NCBI RefSeq assembly: GCF_018614055.1
Contig: NZ_JAGGPB010000034.1
Location: forward strand, 62,001-126,000
Reading direction: 5' to 3'
Source: Streptomyces sp. ISL-98
Lineage (GTDB): Bacteria > Actinomycetota > Actinomycetes > Streptomycetales > Streptomycetaceae
DNA: 64,000 nt
The notes beneath the pieces were generated by a model, which worked only from the letters and a program-made list of their open reading frames with translations, did no database searches and was not told where the DNA came from. This document shows positions 25,130-34,432 of the stretch, piece by piece (position 1 is the stretch's first letter; each line of letters begins with the position of its first letter). Position numbers and translations under genes: made by a program.

Positions 25130-25353
25130 GATGGCCGCCCCGCCATCGCCTGCTCCGCGGCCGGCGTCAGTTGGCGCTGCTGACGGCACGGCGCGCATCC
25201 ATACCGGCCGTAGCCCGAGCCGGACGTCGCCTCAACGGAGTCGATGAGCACGGCGGTCACCGATGGCCCCTCATGCCAGTGACACCAAGTGCCGGGCGTA
25301 CCCGCTTCGGTGGCCCCCGAGGGGCGGGTTCCTGAGTCCATGTCCTGGACCAT
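25126..25353 (-). CDS. Small hypothetical protein of the XRE operon
   Basis: Up to 75 residues from the ATG at 25353 (MVQDMDSGTRPS). A longer TTG start at 25434 would overlap the XRE gene. It includes WCHWHEGPS and a C-terminal GYGRYGCAPCRQQ, giving three cysteines and two histidines. Its stop overlaps the next gene by ATGA. The family is common in Streptomyces XRE loci in my recollection, but without a known role. The start is uncertain. Confidence 0.55.
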   Translation of the reverse strand: MVQDMDSGTRPSGATEAGTPGTWCHWHEGPSVTAVLIDSVEATSGSGYGRYGCAPCRQQRQLTPAAEQAMAGRPS

Positions 25354-25405
25354 ACGAACGGCGGCCAAGTCGACACCAGGAAGTTCTACGAGATTCCACG
25401 CGGAT

Positions 25406-26254
25406 TCACCCCAGTGCCTGGAGTGCCTCTGCAATCAGCGTGCGTGCGTCCGCTCCGTACACGGCGAGCTCGGCCAACTCTGCGAAGGTGTCGGCGTACA
25501 TCGCTACCTCCGGAGCCTGCGTAATCGTCAGATACCCAGAGATCAACTCGACGTTGACCTGAGCAGAGTCATAGATCCAGAACCCCTCGACGGGCATGCG
25601 CGAGCGGTCCAGCCGCATGGGGACGATGCCGAGACTGACGTTCGGCAGCGACCCCACTGTGATCAGCTGTCCGAGCTGGCCGGCCATGACATCCCGGCCG
25701 CCGATCCCAGATCGCAGCACGGACTCCTCAATCAGGAAGGCGAAGGTGCGGCTTCCCTCGTGGAGCACCCGTTGCCGCTCCATGCGCACGTCCACGGCAG
25801 CGTCGACATCATCCACGGTGACCCGGCGGCGCTGCACGGCCCGCAGCACGGCCTCCGTGTAGGCGCGGCTCTGGATCAGGCCCGGCACGAACCACGAGGA
25901 GTACGCACGAAAACGGGTGGTGCGCTCATAGAGCGGGCGGACGGCCTCCTGCGCGCGGCGAAGGCCGGCGCGTTCCATCCGCCGCCACTCAACGAACATG
26001 CCTTCAACGGCGTGCAACGACTCGACGAGGCCCGCGGCCTGGTCGCCAGCGCCGCACGCGGTGCACCACGCGCGGATGTCGTCGGCGGACGGCGCGGTGC
26101 GGGCGTTCTCGATGCGCGAGACCTTGGAGGGGTACCAGCCACACGCGGCAGCAAGGTCCCGGCCGTTCAGCCCAGCGTCCCGGCGGATCTCGCCGAGACG
26201 GTCGGCGAGACTCTGCCGGGCTTGCTGGACTGAGGACGATGCCGACGTGGCCAT
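25406..26254 (-). CDS. XRE-family regulator with DUF5753 domain
   Basis: A 282-aa regulator with an N-terminal HTH (LADRLGEIRRDAGLNGRDLA, CGWYPSKVSRIENARTAP) and a C-terminal DUF5753-type sensor (FRAYSSWFVPGLIQSRAYTE, PNVSLGIVPM). Such genes are very numerous in Streptomyces and are paired with small acidic partner proteins (DUF397) or, as here, with DUF6879. It lies 12 bp after the DUF6879 gene in the same operon and probably autoregulates it. Confidence 0.9.
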   Translation of the reverse strand: MATSASSSVQQARQSLADRLGEIRRDAGLNGRDLAAACGWYPSKVSRIENARTAPSADDIRAWCTACGAGDQAAGLVESLHAVEGMFVEWRRMERAGLRRAQEAVRPLYERTTRFRAYSSWFVPGLIQSRAYTEAVLRAVQRRRVTVDDVDAAVDVRMERQRVLHEGSRTFAFLIEESVLRSGIGGRDVMAGQLGQLITVGSLPNVSLGIVPMRLDRSRMPVEGFWIYDSAQVNVELISGYLTITQAPEVAMYADTFAELAELAVYGADARTLIAEALQALG

Positions 26255-26266
26255 GATGCGTGCTGG

Positions 26267-26782
26267 TCAGGGCTTGTACTGCTCGTGCGGGATGGCCCGT
26301 TGCCAGACGGACTCGAAGGCCTCGCCGACCAGCTTCGCCAGAGCAGGGTCGGAGACGTACTCGCGGCCGTCCTCGGCGAGCTGGCCGTCGCCGGTGAAGT
26401 GGTGGAAGAGGACGGTCTCGTTGTCGAAGACCCAGAAGTCGTTGGCGGGCAGCAGCAGGCCTGTCGTCTGGCGTCTCGGCAGCCACCGGACCTGTTCGCC
26501 CGCGAGGACGTTGGCGAACGTGAGGTCGTACTCGTAGCGGATGTAGTCGCTGATCGGCTCCGACGCGATGCGGACGCGGCGCACTGCGACACCTCGGGCG
26601 GTCGCGTCGCTGACCGAGTCGTGCCAGCCGCCCCACCAAGACGCCCGGTCGGCAGGATCCAGGCGCTTGCCCTGCTGCCACGCGATGAACTCGGGGTCGT
26701 CGAGCATGTAACTGTCGCGCAACTCCAGGTGAACGGCGGAGCGTTGAGCCCGTGCCAGGGCGTTACGCGCGGGTGGCTGCAC
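26267..26782 (-). CDS. DUF6879-family protein
   Basis: A 171-aa protein (GTG start at 26782, overlapping the upstream gene by about 20 bp). Typical family blocks are LELRDSYMLDDPEFIAWQQG, RVRIASEPISDYIRYEYDLT, LLPANDFWVFDNETVLFHHF and the end SVWQRAIPHEQYKP. Members accompany XRE regulators. The biochemical role is unknown. Confidence 0.85.
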   Translation of the reverse strand: MQPPARNALARAQRSAVHLELRDSYMLDDPEFIAWQQGKRLDPADRASWWGGWHDSVSDATARGVAVRRVRIASEPISDYIRYEYDLTFANVLAGEQVRWLPRRQTTGLLLPANDFWVFDNETVLFHHFTGDGQLAEDGREYVSDPALAKLVGEAFESVWQRAIPHEQYKP

Positions 26783-27032
26783 TGCCTACCTCTTCAACGT
26801 CGGTGCGGGGGATGTACTTCAGCATGACCGCGGGGAGCCTGATGATCGTTTCGTGATCGGGGACGTCTGTGGAATGTCCAGGAATTGAGCCGATCTCTTG
26901 GCACGCCCGGACTTCTTCTTCCGTCGCCTTGTACGACTGGATCAGCAGGTCTCCCGTTTCCTCGTCGAGCCAGATCGTTGGGGACTCGTCCGTCGGGGTG
27001 TTGGGGATGATGCCCAGGAACTTTACGGTCAT
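26763..27032 (-). CDS. Small hypothetical protein, first gene of the XRE operon
   Basis: An 89-aa acidic protein. The ATG at 27032 has a strong GGAGGAGAG shine-dalgarno. It contains TVKFLGIIPNTPTDESPTIW and a C-terminal DHETIIRLPAVMLKYIPR. Family members in Streptomyces precede DUF6879/XRE pairs; no function is known to me. The stop lies inside the DUF6879 gene start, suggesting coupling. The operon promoter must lie in 27033-27195. Confidence 0.7.
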   Translation of the reverse strand: MTVKFLGIIPNTPTDESPTIWLDEETGDLLIQSYKATEEEVRACQEIGSIPGHSTDVPDHETIIRLPAVMLKYIPRTDVEEVGSAATRA

Positions 27033-27195
27033 GGAACTCTCCTCCGTCGAGCGGATTCCACGCTGTTCCACGCACCTTCACGCTGCTGGAGCAGCGCGTC
27101 AAGGGTGCATCACATGACGTGACGGACCTGGGTGCGCCAAAATGCCCTGCCCTCCCCGAAGGGAGAAACAGGGGGGAGATCTGTCTCTTGTCGGC

Positions 27196-27498
27196 CTACG
27201 GGGCGGGCTCGTAGGTGACGGTCGTGTCGGGGCATGCCTCCGCGAGTTCGACGAGCGCGGCCTTCTCCGGCGCGTCCACGGTGAGGCCCCACCGCATCTT
27301 GATCCCCGTCCACTTGGCGGCGTACTGGCAGTGAACGTCGTTGACCGTCGGCAGCCAGGTGCTCGGATCTTGGTCTGCCTTGGAGCGATTCGAGGCGGCC
27401 GTCACCGCGACGAGGGAGGTAGGGGCGGTGAGGTCGTTGACGTATGCCTCGCGTCGGGCAGGGGTCCACTGGGATGCTCCGCTGTCCACGTAATTCCA
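27196..27498 (-). pseudogene. HNH endonuclease (DUF1524/GmrSD C-terminal type), 3' remnant
   Basis: About 97 codons match the C-terminus of secreted HNH-family endonucleases: QWTPARREAYVNDL, LVAVTAASNRSKADQDPSTW, VHCQYAAKWTGIKMRW and the end CPDTTVTYEP. The full protein is about 200 residues. The part with the DHVVPL active-site histidine is missing, cut exactly where the 128-bp inverted-repeat element begins (27499). Confidence 0.8.
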
Positions 27499-27626
27499 CT
27501 ATTGATCCGAAACCCGCAGGTTCTTCTACCGCCGCCAACGCCAACCGCACATCATCCGCGGCTACTTCGGCGGCCCGCACGTCCGCTACATCCTCGAATA
27601 GAACCCTTTGAGTTTCGGATCAATAG
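27499..27626. mobile_element. 128-bp inverted-repeat element (IS deletion derivative)
   Basis: The outer ends are a perfect 15-bp inverted repeat, CTATTGATCCGAAAC at 27499-27513 and its complement at 27612-27626. Between them is a plus-strand reading frame ending in YFGGPHVRYILE and TAG at 27599-27601, which looks like the tail of a transposase. This is what an internal deletion of an IS leaves behind, and the element could move in trans. I see no clear target duplication. Confidence 0.7.
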
Positions 27627-27668
27627 GACACCGCCCAAGGATCTGCAGTTTTCGGCGTACGTAGCGGA

Positions 27669-27699
27669 AACGGCCCGCCAGCGTGGCTGGCGGGCCGTT
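27669..27699. terminator. Bidirectional hairpin terminator
   Basis: A perfect 14-bp stem (27669-27682 with 27686-27699) and three-base loop lie 31 bp after the end of the RHS/small membrane protein operon. It probably terminates that operon. Confidence 0.85.
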
Positions 27700-27730
27700 G
27701 TTGCCATGTCTAGCAGAGGTTAGACATGGG

Positions 27731-27901
27731 TCAGTCGCGTGTGGACCACCATCTGGTCAGGGCGTTGGCCCCACGCACCCCGATGGCGAGGGCGAGGAAT
27801 ATCAGTGGCCAGGTGAGCCACCCTTGCTCGACCATGGTGGGCGACACCCAGTTCGCTACCGGAATCAACGCCGTAAAGACGATCACCGCGATCAGGGGCA
27901 T
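27731..27901 (-). CDS. Small two-helix membrane protein, candidate immunity partner
   Basis: From the ATG at 27901 this is a 56-aa protein with two hydrophobic helices (MPLIAVIVFTALIPVANWV and WPLIFLALAIGVRGANAL) and a basic tail. An upstream in-frame ATG at 27970 would give 79 aa and overlap the RHS gene end by 22 bp, implying coupling. Its position right after the C-terminal cargo of a YD-repeat protein is where polymorphic-toxin immunity genes sit. That role is inference; it has no recognisable family. Confidence 0.6.
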   Translation of the reverse strand: MPLIAVIVFTALIPVANWVSPTMVEQGWLTWPLIFLALAIGVRGANALTRWWSTRD

Positions 27902-27948
27902 CAGGCAGCATCCTGACAAGTTGCCGCGACCTGCCGGGTCCAAACCGT

Positions 27949-30900
27949 CTACCTGGTGATGCTGTGGCATTGGACGCCTCTGCGCTTTCCACCGGACCAG
28001 AACTGTGCGCAGGCTTTTCCGTAGTGCTTCAGGTTTTTGTCCGTGAAGGTCTCACGTATGCCTTTGGTCGCGCACTGGTTGTGTGTCGAGCCTCTGTCCC
28101 ATCTGTAGGACTTGCCATACGTGTCGGCGTAGTGCCACTCCATGCGCCAGTTGCAGAAGCCAAGACCCAGGTCAGGCAGGGGGCCACAGCCGAACTTGCC
28201 ACGCTGGTATTTGATTTTCTTACCGCTGCCTTCGATTTTGTGGCCCATGTTGCACACCGTGATGGGCAGCGAGCCCACCTTGCTCTCGTACCCGATGCTG
28301 ACAATGTTCGCCACTCCGTTGGCGCTGTAGGCAGATGCCTGCGGGTCGTCACCTGCACCGGTATCGACAATGGGGGCCTGTGTCTCATCGAGCGGCAGCT
28401 GTACCACCGCGTTGCCATCCAGGTCGGTCAGCTGGAGGATGGTCCCTCCCTGAGAGCCAGTCTCGGCTACCACGCTCTCCTGGAGGCCGTTCACATGACG
28501 TGTTGTCGACGAGCCACGTTCCCACGATGGGCTCTCGCAGTCGCAGCCGTAGTGGTAGGTCGTCTGCTCGCCACCGTTCCAAGCACTGCCCGAATAGGTC
28601 TCCGCCTGAGACGTGGCAGTGCGTTGCGCCGCGTCATACTTCATGACTTGCCGACGGTCAGCGGTGCCTGTCTGGTAGATGGAACCGTTGGCGTAGTACT
28701 TGAGCGCGAGGCCACCGGGCTGGGCAGTCGTGCGTCCGAGATCGTCGTAGGCGTAGCCCGTATCGGTCAGGCGGCCGCCGCTGTCGTATGTGTGTGTGGT
28801 GACTTCGCTGGTGCTCGTGTCGAAGACGGCGCAGGACTCAGGCGCCGAGGTGAGCTTCGTCAGGTTGCTGTTGCTGTTGTAGGTGTAGGTGTAGTCGCGG
28901 CACTGGCGCCAGTTGCCCGTGTGAGCGGTAGCCGACAGGCCGAGCCCGTCGAAGGTGTAGCGCGCTGTGGCGGTCGACCCCTTCGTCTGGCTCCGAACCG
29001 CGTTCTGATCGTGGACGTTGACGTCAGCGTTGTCGGCGAGAGCCACGACGCCGGTCGAGGTCGTGTAGATGCGTGTGACTTCGTTGCCGACCGGGTCGCG
29101 CTCAACTCTGAGGGTCACGTCGCCAGGCAGCTTCTCGGTGTCCACGGCCCCGTCCGGGTTGTACGTCGCCGAGATGTTGCCGGCCGCTGAGTCTGTGACG
29201 CTGGTGGCCAGGCCCCGTGGGTCCTTGGCTGTGTCGTAGGCGTAGATCCGGGTGGAGGGCGCTGAGTCAGTGACCTTGGTCTGTCGGCCCAGGCTGTCGT
29301 ACTCGGTTGTGGTGACGTTCCCGGTGCCGTCGTCGTATCGGATCAGGCGGCCGAGCTTGTCGTAAGTGGAGGCGATGGTGCCATCCGCGGACTTGATGGT
29401 GGCTGACTTGCCGGTGGCATCGTCGTAAGTTGTCGTCACTGCGGGAACGGCTTGATCACCGTTACCGGTTACCGTGCTCTTGATCGTGCGCCCGGCTTCA
29501 TCCACTTCAGTCGTCGTGCTGCGGGTCTGGTCGCCTCCACTGGTGACGGTCTTGGCGACGTTGCCCCAGCGGTCGTATTCGGTGCTCAGGGTGCTGCCGG
29601 CTGATGCGACGGCCGGACCGACGGAACACTCGAGGTCGGCCCACTCCGGACGCCCCTCACAGGTGCCTGTGCCGGTGGCCGTCCAGTACTGGTGCACGGT
29701 GGTTCCGGCGTCACTGCCGGTGGACAACGGGTCGCGCTCGGAAGTAGTGCGCCCCTGGTTGTCGTAGCCAGTGGTGTGAGTGACGTTCTTGCTCGCCGGG
29801 TCGGAGATGTCCTTAGTGGGGAGTCCCTTGCTCCAGTCGTACACCGTCTTGGTGGTACGGGGGTCCGCGCCCGCCGGATACCCGTCGACGTAGCCACTGG
29901 TCACCGTGGTCGTAACCTGCTGGGCGACGACCGCACTGCCGTCAGTGGGCCGCCCTTCGTCGTACTCCCTGGTGACGTGCTGGCGCGCGGCAACCAGGGT
30001 TCCTGGGGCGAGGTCGGTACCGCTGCTGCCAGCCTTGAGCGCGCTCTGAAGGCTCACGTTGTGAAGCGGCCCGTACTCGTGGAGCAGCGTCTGCCCGTTG
30101 CCGGAGTAGACGAAGAGGGAGGAGAGCTGCTGGGCGCGCTCGGCCATCGAAAGTCCGTCGATGCCCAGTACGGTGAGTTGCTCGAGCCGGTCACCGGAAG
30201 CGGAAAGGGCCAGCTCCCGGTTGGCAGCGCTCAGCTCACGGATGATGTTGCCGTACTCGTCGTATTCCGTGGTCGAGATATGACCACCGGGCTCCTGGGT
30301 GTTCACCGACCGTCCCGAGGTCGAGTAGTACGTCACGCTTGCGCGGGTGAAGTCGCCGGTGGCGGCATCGTTCCCGTCATTCGATGCTGGGGCTTTGGCC
30401 GAGGCGTCTGCGGGGAAGACAGCCGTCGCACCGGCGGGATTGTCGGTCTGGCCCCATTTGGCAACGTCCGAGGCTGCCATGTCGTGCGGAGCATGTGTGC
30501 CGTTGAGGGCGACATTGTAGACGACGTTGGTGACCGCCGACCCGTCGGTTTCGGTGCTGCTGCCGGCCTTCAAGGCGGGGCGGGACACTGACAGCAACAT
30601 GCCTGGTCCGCTGGGTGCCTTGGATCCGACTTGGCCGTATGTGAAGGTCCACGCAAGCTCACCGGGCGGGGTGAGGGTAGCGACCCGGCCAGTACTGGTG
30701 TAGGTGTAGGCCGTCTTCAGTGCCGGGCTGGTTCGCGGGTCCCACTGCTCACGCAGACGACCGTCCTCGTCGTACGTGTATTGGGAGAGCGCGGTGGCCG
30801 TCCCCATGCCGGCTCCGGGGGTGGTGGCCCACAGCTTGATCTGCTTGACCTGTCCTGCGACCTCGCCGAGAGAACTGGCAGTGGCCGTGGTGGTACTGGC

Positions 30901-33900
30901 GTACACGTACTCCAGGACGCGGCAGCCCTTGGTCGACGGGTTGGCTTCGCATGTGGCCGCCGAGGCCGCCGTCGTGGGGCCGATCAGGTACTTCGGGCGA
31001 GCGAGTGTCTTTTCTCCTGAGGTGACCTTCTCCCACACGATTGTGGTGGTGGAGTTGTCCGTCGGCATGGAAGCCGATGTCATTTGCCAGGTAGGCGCGT
31101 CAGAGGCCACCTTGGTGAACTTCGTTGTCGATCCGCTGGTGTGCTTCAGGGTGAAGTTGCCAGTGAACGATCCGCTCAGTGCGAGGCTCTCCGAGCCGGG
31201 CTCGACGACCCAATCGCCCGAGGCCGCGGCCGTGAAGCCGATGGCTTCTCCATCAGCTCGCACGATCTCCACCGAGGTGGCCGAGGTCTTGCGGATGAAA
31301 CTCCAGCTGGTACTGCTGCGCTCGATGGTCAAACCGGATGTCCACTGAGACCCATAGATCGGCGCTTGGCCTTCCTGGTCCTTGCCCGCGTCGGGGCGCC
31401 GGGACGCGGCTGTCCGTGATGAGGCCATGCCGAATGCTTTGGCGTCGGAGGAGCTGAGCGTGTGGTCGCCGGTGACTGCGTTCACACCACCAGGGCTGAT
31501 GTCCTCGGACAGGTCAGCTCCTCCCCAGCGGTCCACCGTGATGGTATTGGGCGACGAGTAAACAGTGGTCCCACCGGTGAACTTCGCGCGCACCTCCACG
31601 GGGCCGCCCTCGGACAGAGTCTTGGTGATGTCCCACGTCAGACTCGGCGAGGTTGAGCTGCTCACGCCGACGGGCCAAGCCGAGACAGGAGATCCGTCGG
31701 CAGCCTTCGTGACATCGGCAGCGGGGACGTCGTTCCAGGAATCCGTCTCACCATGGCGGTACTGGTATGTCACGCCCGTGTGGCCTGAGTTGCCACGCGA
31801 GGACAGCCGTACGGTGGCGTTCGAGCGCTCCCCCGCTTCCGGGGTCAGCAGGGCCGCTCCGCCCACACCGAAGGTGTAGTCGGTGGTGGCGGCGGAGAGG
31901 TTGCCGCCGGAGTCGACAGTCTTGGCGTAGAGAGTGTGCCAGCCGTCTTCGGGCTTGATGGTGATCGTCAGTGGATCACCACCGGTGCCGTTGGTGGTGT
32001 CATCGATTCGGTTGGGCGCAGCCACGTTGTCGAGGCCCCAGTAGTACCCCTGGCCGTCGGTGGAGCTGGTGTCGAGGGTGCATTGGGCGCCCCCATCGGC
32101 CTTGGCGGTCCACGCGTCCTTCTCGTACGGGGTGCAAGAGATGCTCGGGGCGACCGGCTTGCCCGTGTTCAGGGTGAAGTTGGTGTGCCCCGACCAAGGC
32201 CCGTAGTCCGTCCCGTCGTAGGCGCGTATCCGCGCTTGCAGGTGGGAGCCTGCGGGGAAAGCGCTCGCCGAAGGCACGGTCAGTTTGGCCGTCCCACCAG
32301 AAGCGACGCCCGCGCTCGTACCGGTGTAGGAGTAGGCGCCGGCGTCGTTGTAGTTCGGGTTGGGCGTGACCTCGAACTGCGCCTTGACCGTGCCACCGTC
32401 CGTGTCGCTGACCTTGGCGCTCAGCAACGGGGTCAGTGAGGTGACGTACCGACTGCCGTTGTAGGCATTGAGTGCGGACGGAGAAACGGCAAGGGCCGAT
32501 CCGGTGCCGTAGGAGTTGTACGTCACCGTGAGGTGCGGCTCGGAGGCTTCGTCTCCAGAGGCGTGGTTCGCCGAGCGGAACCGGCGCCAGGTGCGGGAGT
32601 CGTCCTCATCCGCGCCACGGACCTGCAGGCCGTGGTTGGCCGAGCCGTCAGCCCATGCCTGCGCAATGCCGTCGACATCGAAGTTCATCGTGCCGGCCGG
32701 GCAGGAGGAGTCGTAGCCCAGCGCGGCGGTACTGGTTTTCGCGTCCGTGGCCGTCGTCGCGGGCTGCGCACCCCAGGTAACCGTGTCCGGGTCCCAGTCC
32801 GCGGTGATGCGTCGGACCTGCACGCCTGCCCCGGTGGTCTGGCAGGTAGAGGCGTAGTACGAGTACAGCGCCAGGTTGGTGTCAATGATGTGCTTGCCCT
32901 TGAACCTCGCCACATCGAACTTCACGTAGCTGCGCGCCACGGTGGTGCCCGCGTCGTAGGTGCCGGCCTTCAGCTCGGTAGAACCGCGCTGAGAGTCGGG
33001 ATAGTTCGTGGCAACCCAGGTATCCGTGGACGCCGCCAGAGTCGAGACCGGGTCGACGGTCACCGGGTAGGTGACATCCGGGTCGGACAGGAACTTCTCG
33101 TCCGGCTTCAGCACGAGCACGCTGGCGCCGTCACTGTCCTGCTCAATCGCCGTGTCGACCTCGGCAACGTGCGCGGGCTCGCCAGATGCCTTGTTCTTGT
33201 CTGAGCCCCACATCGACGGAGCCGACGCTTCGGCCACGATCTTGCCGTCGCTGTCCTCCAGCCGCAGGTGACCGTTGTCGGCCTTCTCCAGCTTGAGACC
33301 CTTCAGGTCCAGGGGAATGCGGTACGACACGGGCTCACTGGGGCGCTCGGTAAGCAACACGGACTGCTCGAAGCCCTGCGGCAGCGCTTGGATCTTCAGG
33401 TCCGCTCCGCCGCCGAGCGCGTAGGTAGCGGTGTCGCCCTTGAGCGTCGGTGCGGGCAGGCTCTTGGACCAGCCCATTGAGAAGGACTGCTTGCCCCGTT
33501 CCAGCGAAGCCAGCGTCCCAGACCCACCATCGGAGATGACCACCTCGGCCGCTGCGGCCTTCGGCGCGACCTCATCGCCGGTGTCCACCAACGTGGTATC
33601 GATGTCCCGCCAGTCACCGCCTTCATCCTTGACCCGCACCGGACCGGAGAATGCCTCCACGGTCAGAGAGCCATCGGGATTCGCCCACGTCGTCGAGTCG
33701 TCGGTGCGCTCCGACAGGATCTCGATCCGGCGATCCTGCAGCCGCGACATGAGCCGGGCAGCCGCCTCATTCTTAGCTTCTGCAGGACCTTGCCCCGTGC
33801 CGGTTGCGGTCAGCAGACCTGCCCGTGAGGACGGTTCGGCCGCAGCCGCATTGGTTGCGGTGACGGCCAAAGCCGACTGTGCGGCCATCACCAGAGAAAG

Positions 33901-33993
33901 ACCAACAGCTATCCGCTGTGTCCGTCTTGTCCGCCGGAGTGAACGTGCAGCGGCAGACGCCATGTACGGCGCCCCCACCCCTTGCTCTTTCAT
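27949..33993 (-). CDS. Giant YD/RHS-repeat secreted protein with six-Cys C-terminus
   Basis: A 2014-aa protein. I choose the ATG at 33993 (MKEQGVG), which follows a GGGGAG, over the frame start at 34023. A signal peptide (RIAVGLSLVMAAQSALAVTA) is followed by a DNRLRE-like domain near residues 330-500 (SYVKFDVARFKGKHIIDTNL), an Ig-like region, and YD repeats over about 1060-1850 (EYDEYGNIIREL, TYDKLGRLIRYDDGTG, AYDDLGRTTAQ). The conserved RHS core (the RxxGxxxDxxTGLxxxxxRYYDPxxGRF type) that normally precedes the toxin is absent. The last 110 residues carry six cysteines and many basic residues. The usual reading is a cell-surface or secreted polymorphic toxin; the cargo activity is unknown. 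Confidence 0.85.
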   Translation of the reverse strand: MKEQGVGAPYMASAAARSLRRTRRTQRIAVGLSLVMAAQSALAVTATNAAAAEPSSRAGLLTATGTGQGPAEAKNEAAARLMSRLQDRRIEILSERTDDSTTWANPDGSLTVEAFSGPVRVKDEGGDWRDIDTTLVDTGDEVAPKAAAAEVVISDGGSGTLASLERGKQSFSMGWSKSLPAPTLKGDTATYALGGGADLKIQALPQGFEQSVLLTERPSEPVSYRIPLDLKGLKLEKADNGHLRLEDSDGKIVAEASAPSMWGSDKNKASGEPAHVAEVDTAIEQDSDGASVLVLKPDEKFLSDPDVTYPVTVDPVSTLAASTDTWVATNYPDSQRGSTELKAGTYDAGTTVARSYVKFDVARFKGKHIIDTNLALYSYYASTCQTTGAGVQVRRITADWDPDTVTWGAQPATTATDAKTSTAALGYDSSCPAGTMNFDVDGIAQAWADGSANHGLQVRGADEDDSRTWRRFRSANHASGDEASEPHLTVTYNSYGTGSALAVSPSALNAYNGSRYVTSLTPLLSAKVSDTDGGTVKAQFEVTPNPNYNDAGAYSYTGTSAGVASGGTAKLTVPSASAFPAGSHLQARIRAYDGTDYGPWSGHTNFTLNTGKPVAPSISCTPYEKDAWTAKADGGAQCTLDTSSTDGQGYYWGLDNVAAPNRIDDTTNGTGGDPLTITIKPEDGWHTLYAKTVDSGGNLSAATTDYTFGVGGAALLTPEAGERSNATVRLSSRGNSGHTGVTYQYRHGETDSWNDVPAADVTKAADGSPVSAWPVGVSSSTSPSLTWDITKTLSEGGPVEVRAKFTGGTTVYSSPNTITVDRWGGADLSEDISPGGVNAVTGDHTLSSSDAKAFGMASSRTAASRRPDAGKDQEGQAPIYGSQWTSGLTIERSSTSWSFIRKTSATSVEIVRADGEAIGFTAAASGDWVVEPGSESLALSGSFTGNFTLKHTSGSTTKFTKVASDAPTWQMTSASMPTDNSTTTIVWEKVTSGEKTLARPKYLIGPTTAASAATCEANPSTKGCRVLEYVYASTTTATASSLGEVAGQVKQIKLWATTPGAGMGTATALSQYTYDEDGRLREQWDPRTSPALKTAYTYTSTGRVATLTPPGELAWTFTYGQVGSKAPSGPGMLLSVSRPALKAGSSTETDGSAVTNVVYNVALNGTHAPHDMAASDVAKWGQTDNPAGATAVFPADASAKAPASNDGNDAATGDFTRASVTYYSTSGRSVNTQEPGGHISTTEYDEYGNIIRELSAANRELALSASGDRLEQLTVLGIDGLSMAERAQQLSSLFVYSGNGQTLLHEYGPLHNVSLQSALKAGSSGTDLAPGTLVAARQHVTREYDEGRPTDGSAVVAQQVTTTVTSGYVDGYPAGADPRTTKTVYDWSKGLPTKDISDPASKNVTHTTGYDNQGRTTSERDPLSTGSDAGTTVHQYWTATGTGTCEGRPEWADLECSVGPAVASAGSTLSTEYDRWGNVAKTVTSGGDQTRSTTTEVDEAGRTIKSTVTGNGDQAVPAVTTTYDDATGKSATIKSADGTIASTYDKLGRLIRYDDGTGNVTTTEYDSLGRQTKVTDSAPSTRIYAYDTAKDPRGLATSVTDSAAGNISATYNPDGAVDTEKLPGDVTLRVERDPVGNEVTRIYTTSTGVVALADNADVNVHDQNAVRSQTKGSTATARYTFDGLGLSATAHTGNWRQCRDYTYTYNSNSNLTKLTSAPESCAVFDTSTSEVTTHTYDSGGRLTDTGYAYDDLGRTTAQPGGLALKYYANGSIYQTGTADRRQVMKYDAAQRTATSQAETYSGSAWNGGEQTTYHYGCDCESPSWERGSSTTRHVNGLQESVVAETGSQGGTILQLTDLDGNAVVQLPLDETQAPIVDTGAGDDPQASAYSANGVANIVSIGYESKVGSLPITVCNMGHKIEGSGKKIKYQRGKFGCGPLPDLGLGFCNWRMEWHYADTYGKSYRWDRGSTHNQCATKGIRETFTDKNLKHYGKACAQFWSGGKRRGVQCHSITR

Positions 33994-34432
33994 GCGCTCC
34001 CCATCCACATATGCCTCCCACAAGATCAGGAGGTAAGGAGGAGGGATCTACCAGCAGGATGGCTACCACTTCTTCACCAGGTCACCATATGGGGGTCCGG
34101 AGCACCCTGAGCGACTGAAGAAGTGGGGGTGAATATCGCCTTTAATCCACAATGCGCAACGGTCCCTTGTCACGCTTTCAACTCACTCTAGTAGGTCGCA
34201 GTCGTTATCAATTCGCAGTTATCGCAACCATTCATCACTGTTCGCAGAACAAAGAGGGGGATTCCCTGGATTTTCAACTCCCCATGCACTGCAAGGGTTT
34301 ACCCCTCCGGGACGTTGAGGAGCACTCGGTAAGTCGTTGCTCGACTGCTGTCCAGGTCGCTGATCACGGGAGGCGCCATGGGAGGAGGGAAGCGCTCGCA
34401 ACGCCTACCTCAGCCCCGCCGGGCCTTCCCCA
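33994..34432. other. Upstream region of the RHS-type gene
   Basis: About 440 bp without a convincing gene; base composition is lower in G+C than the neighbours. It must contain the promoter of the 6-kb RHS-type gene. Short reading frames here have no coding character. I see no clear operator or RNA structure. Confidence 0.5.
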
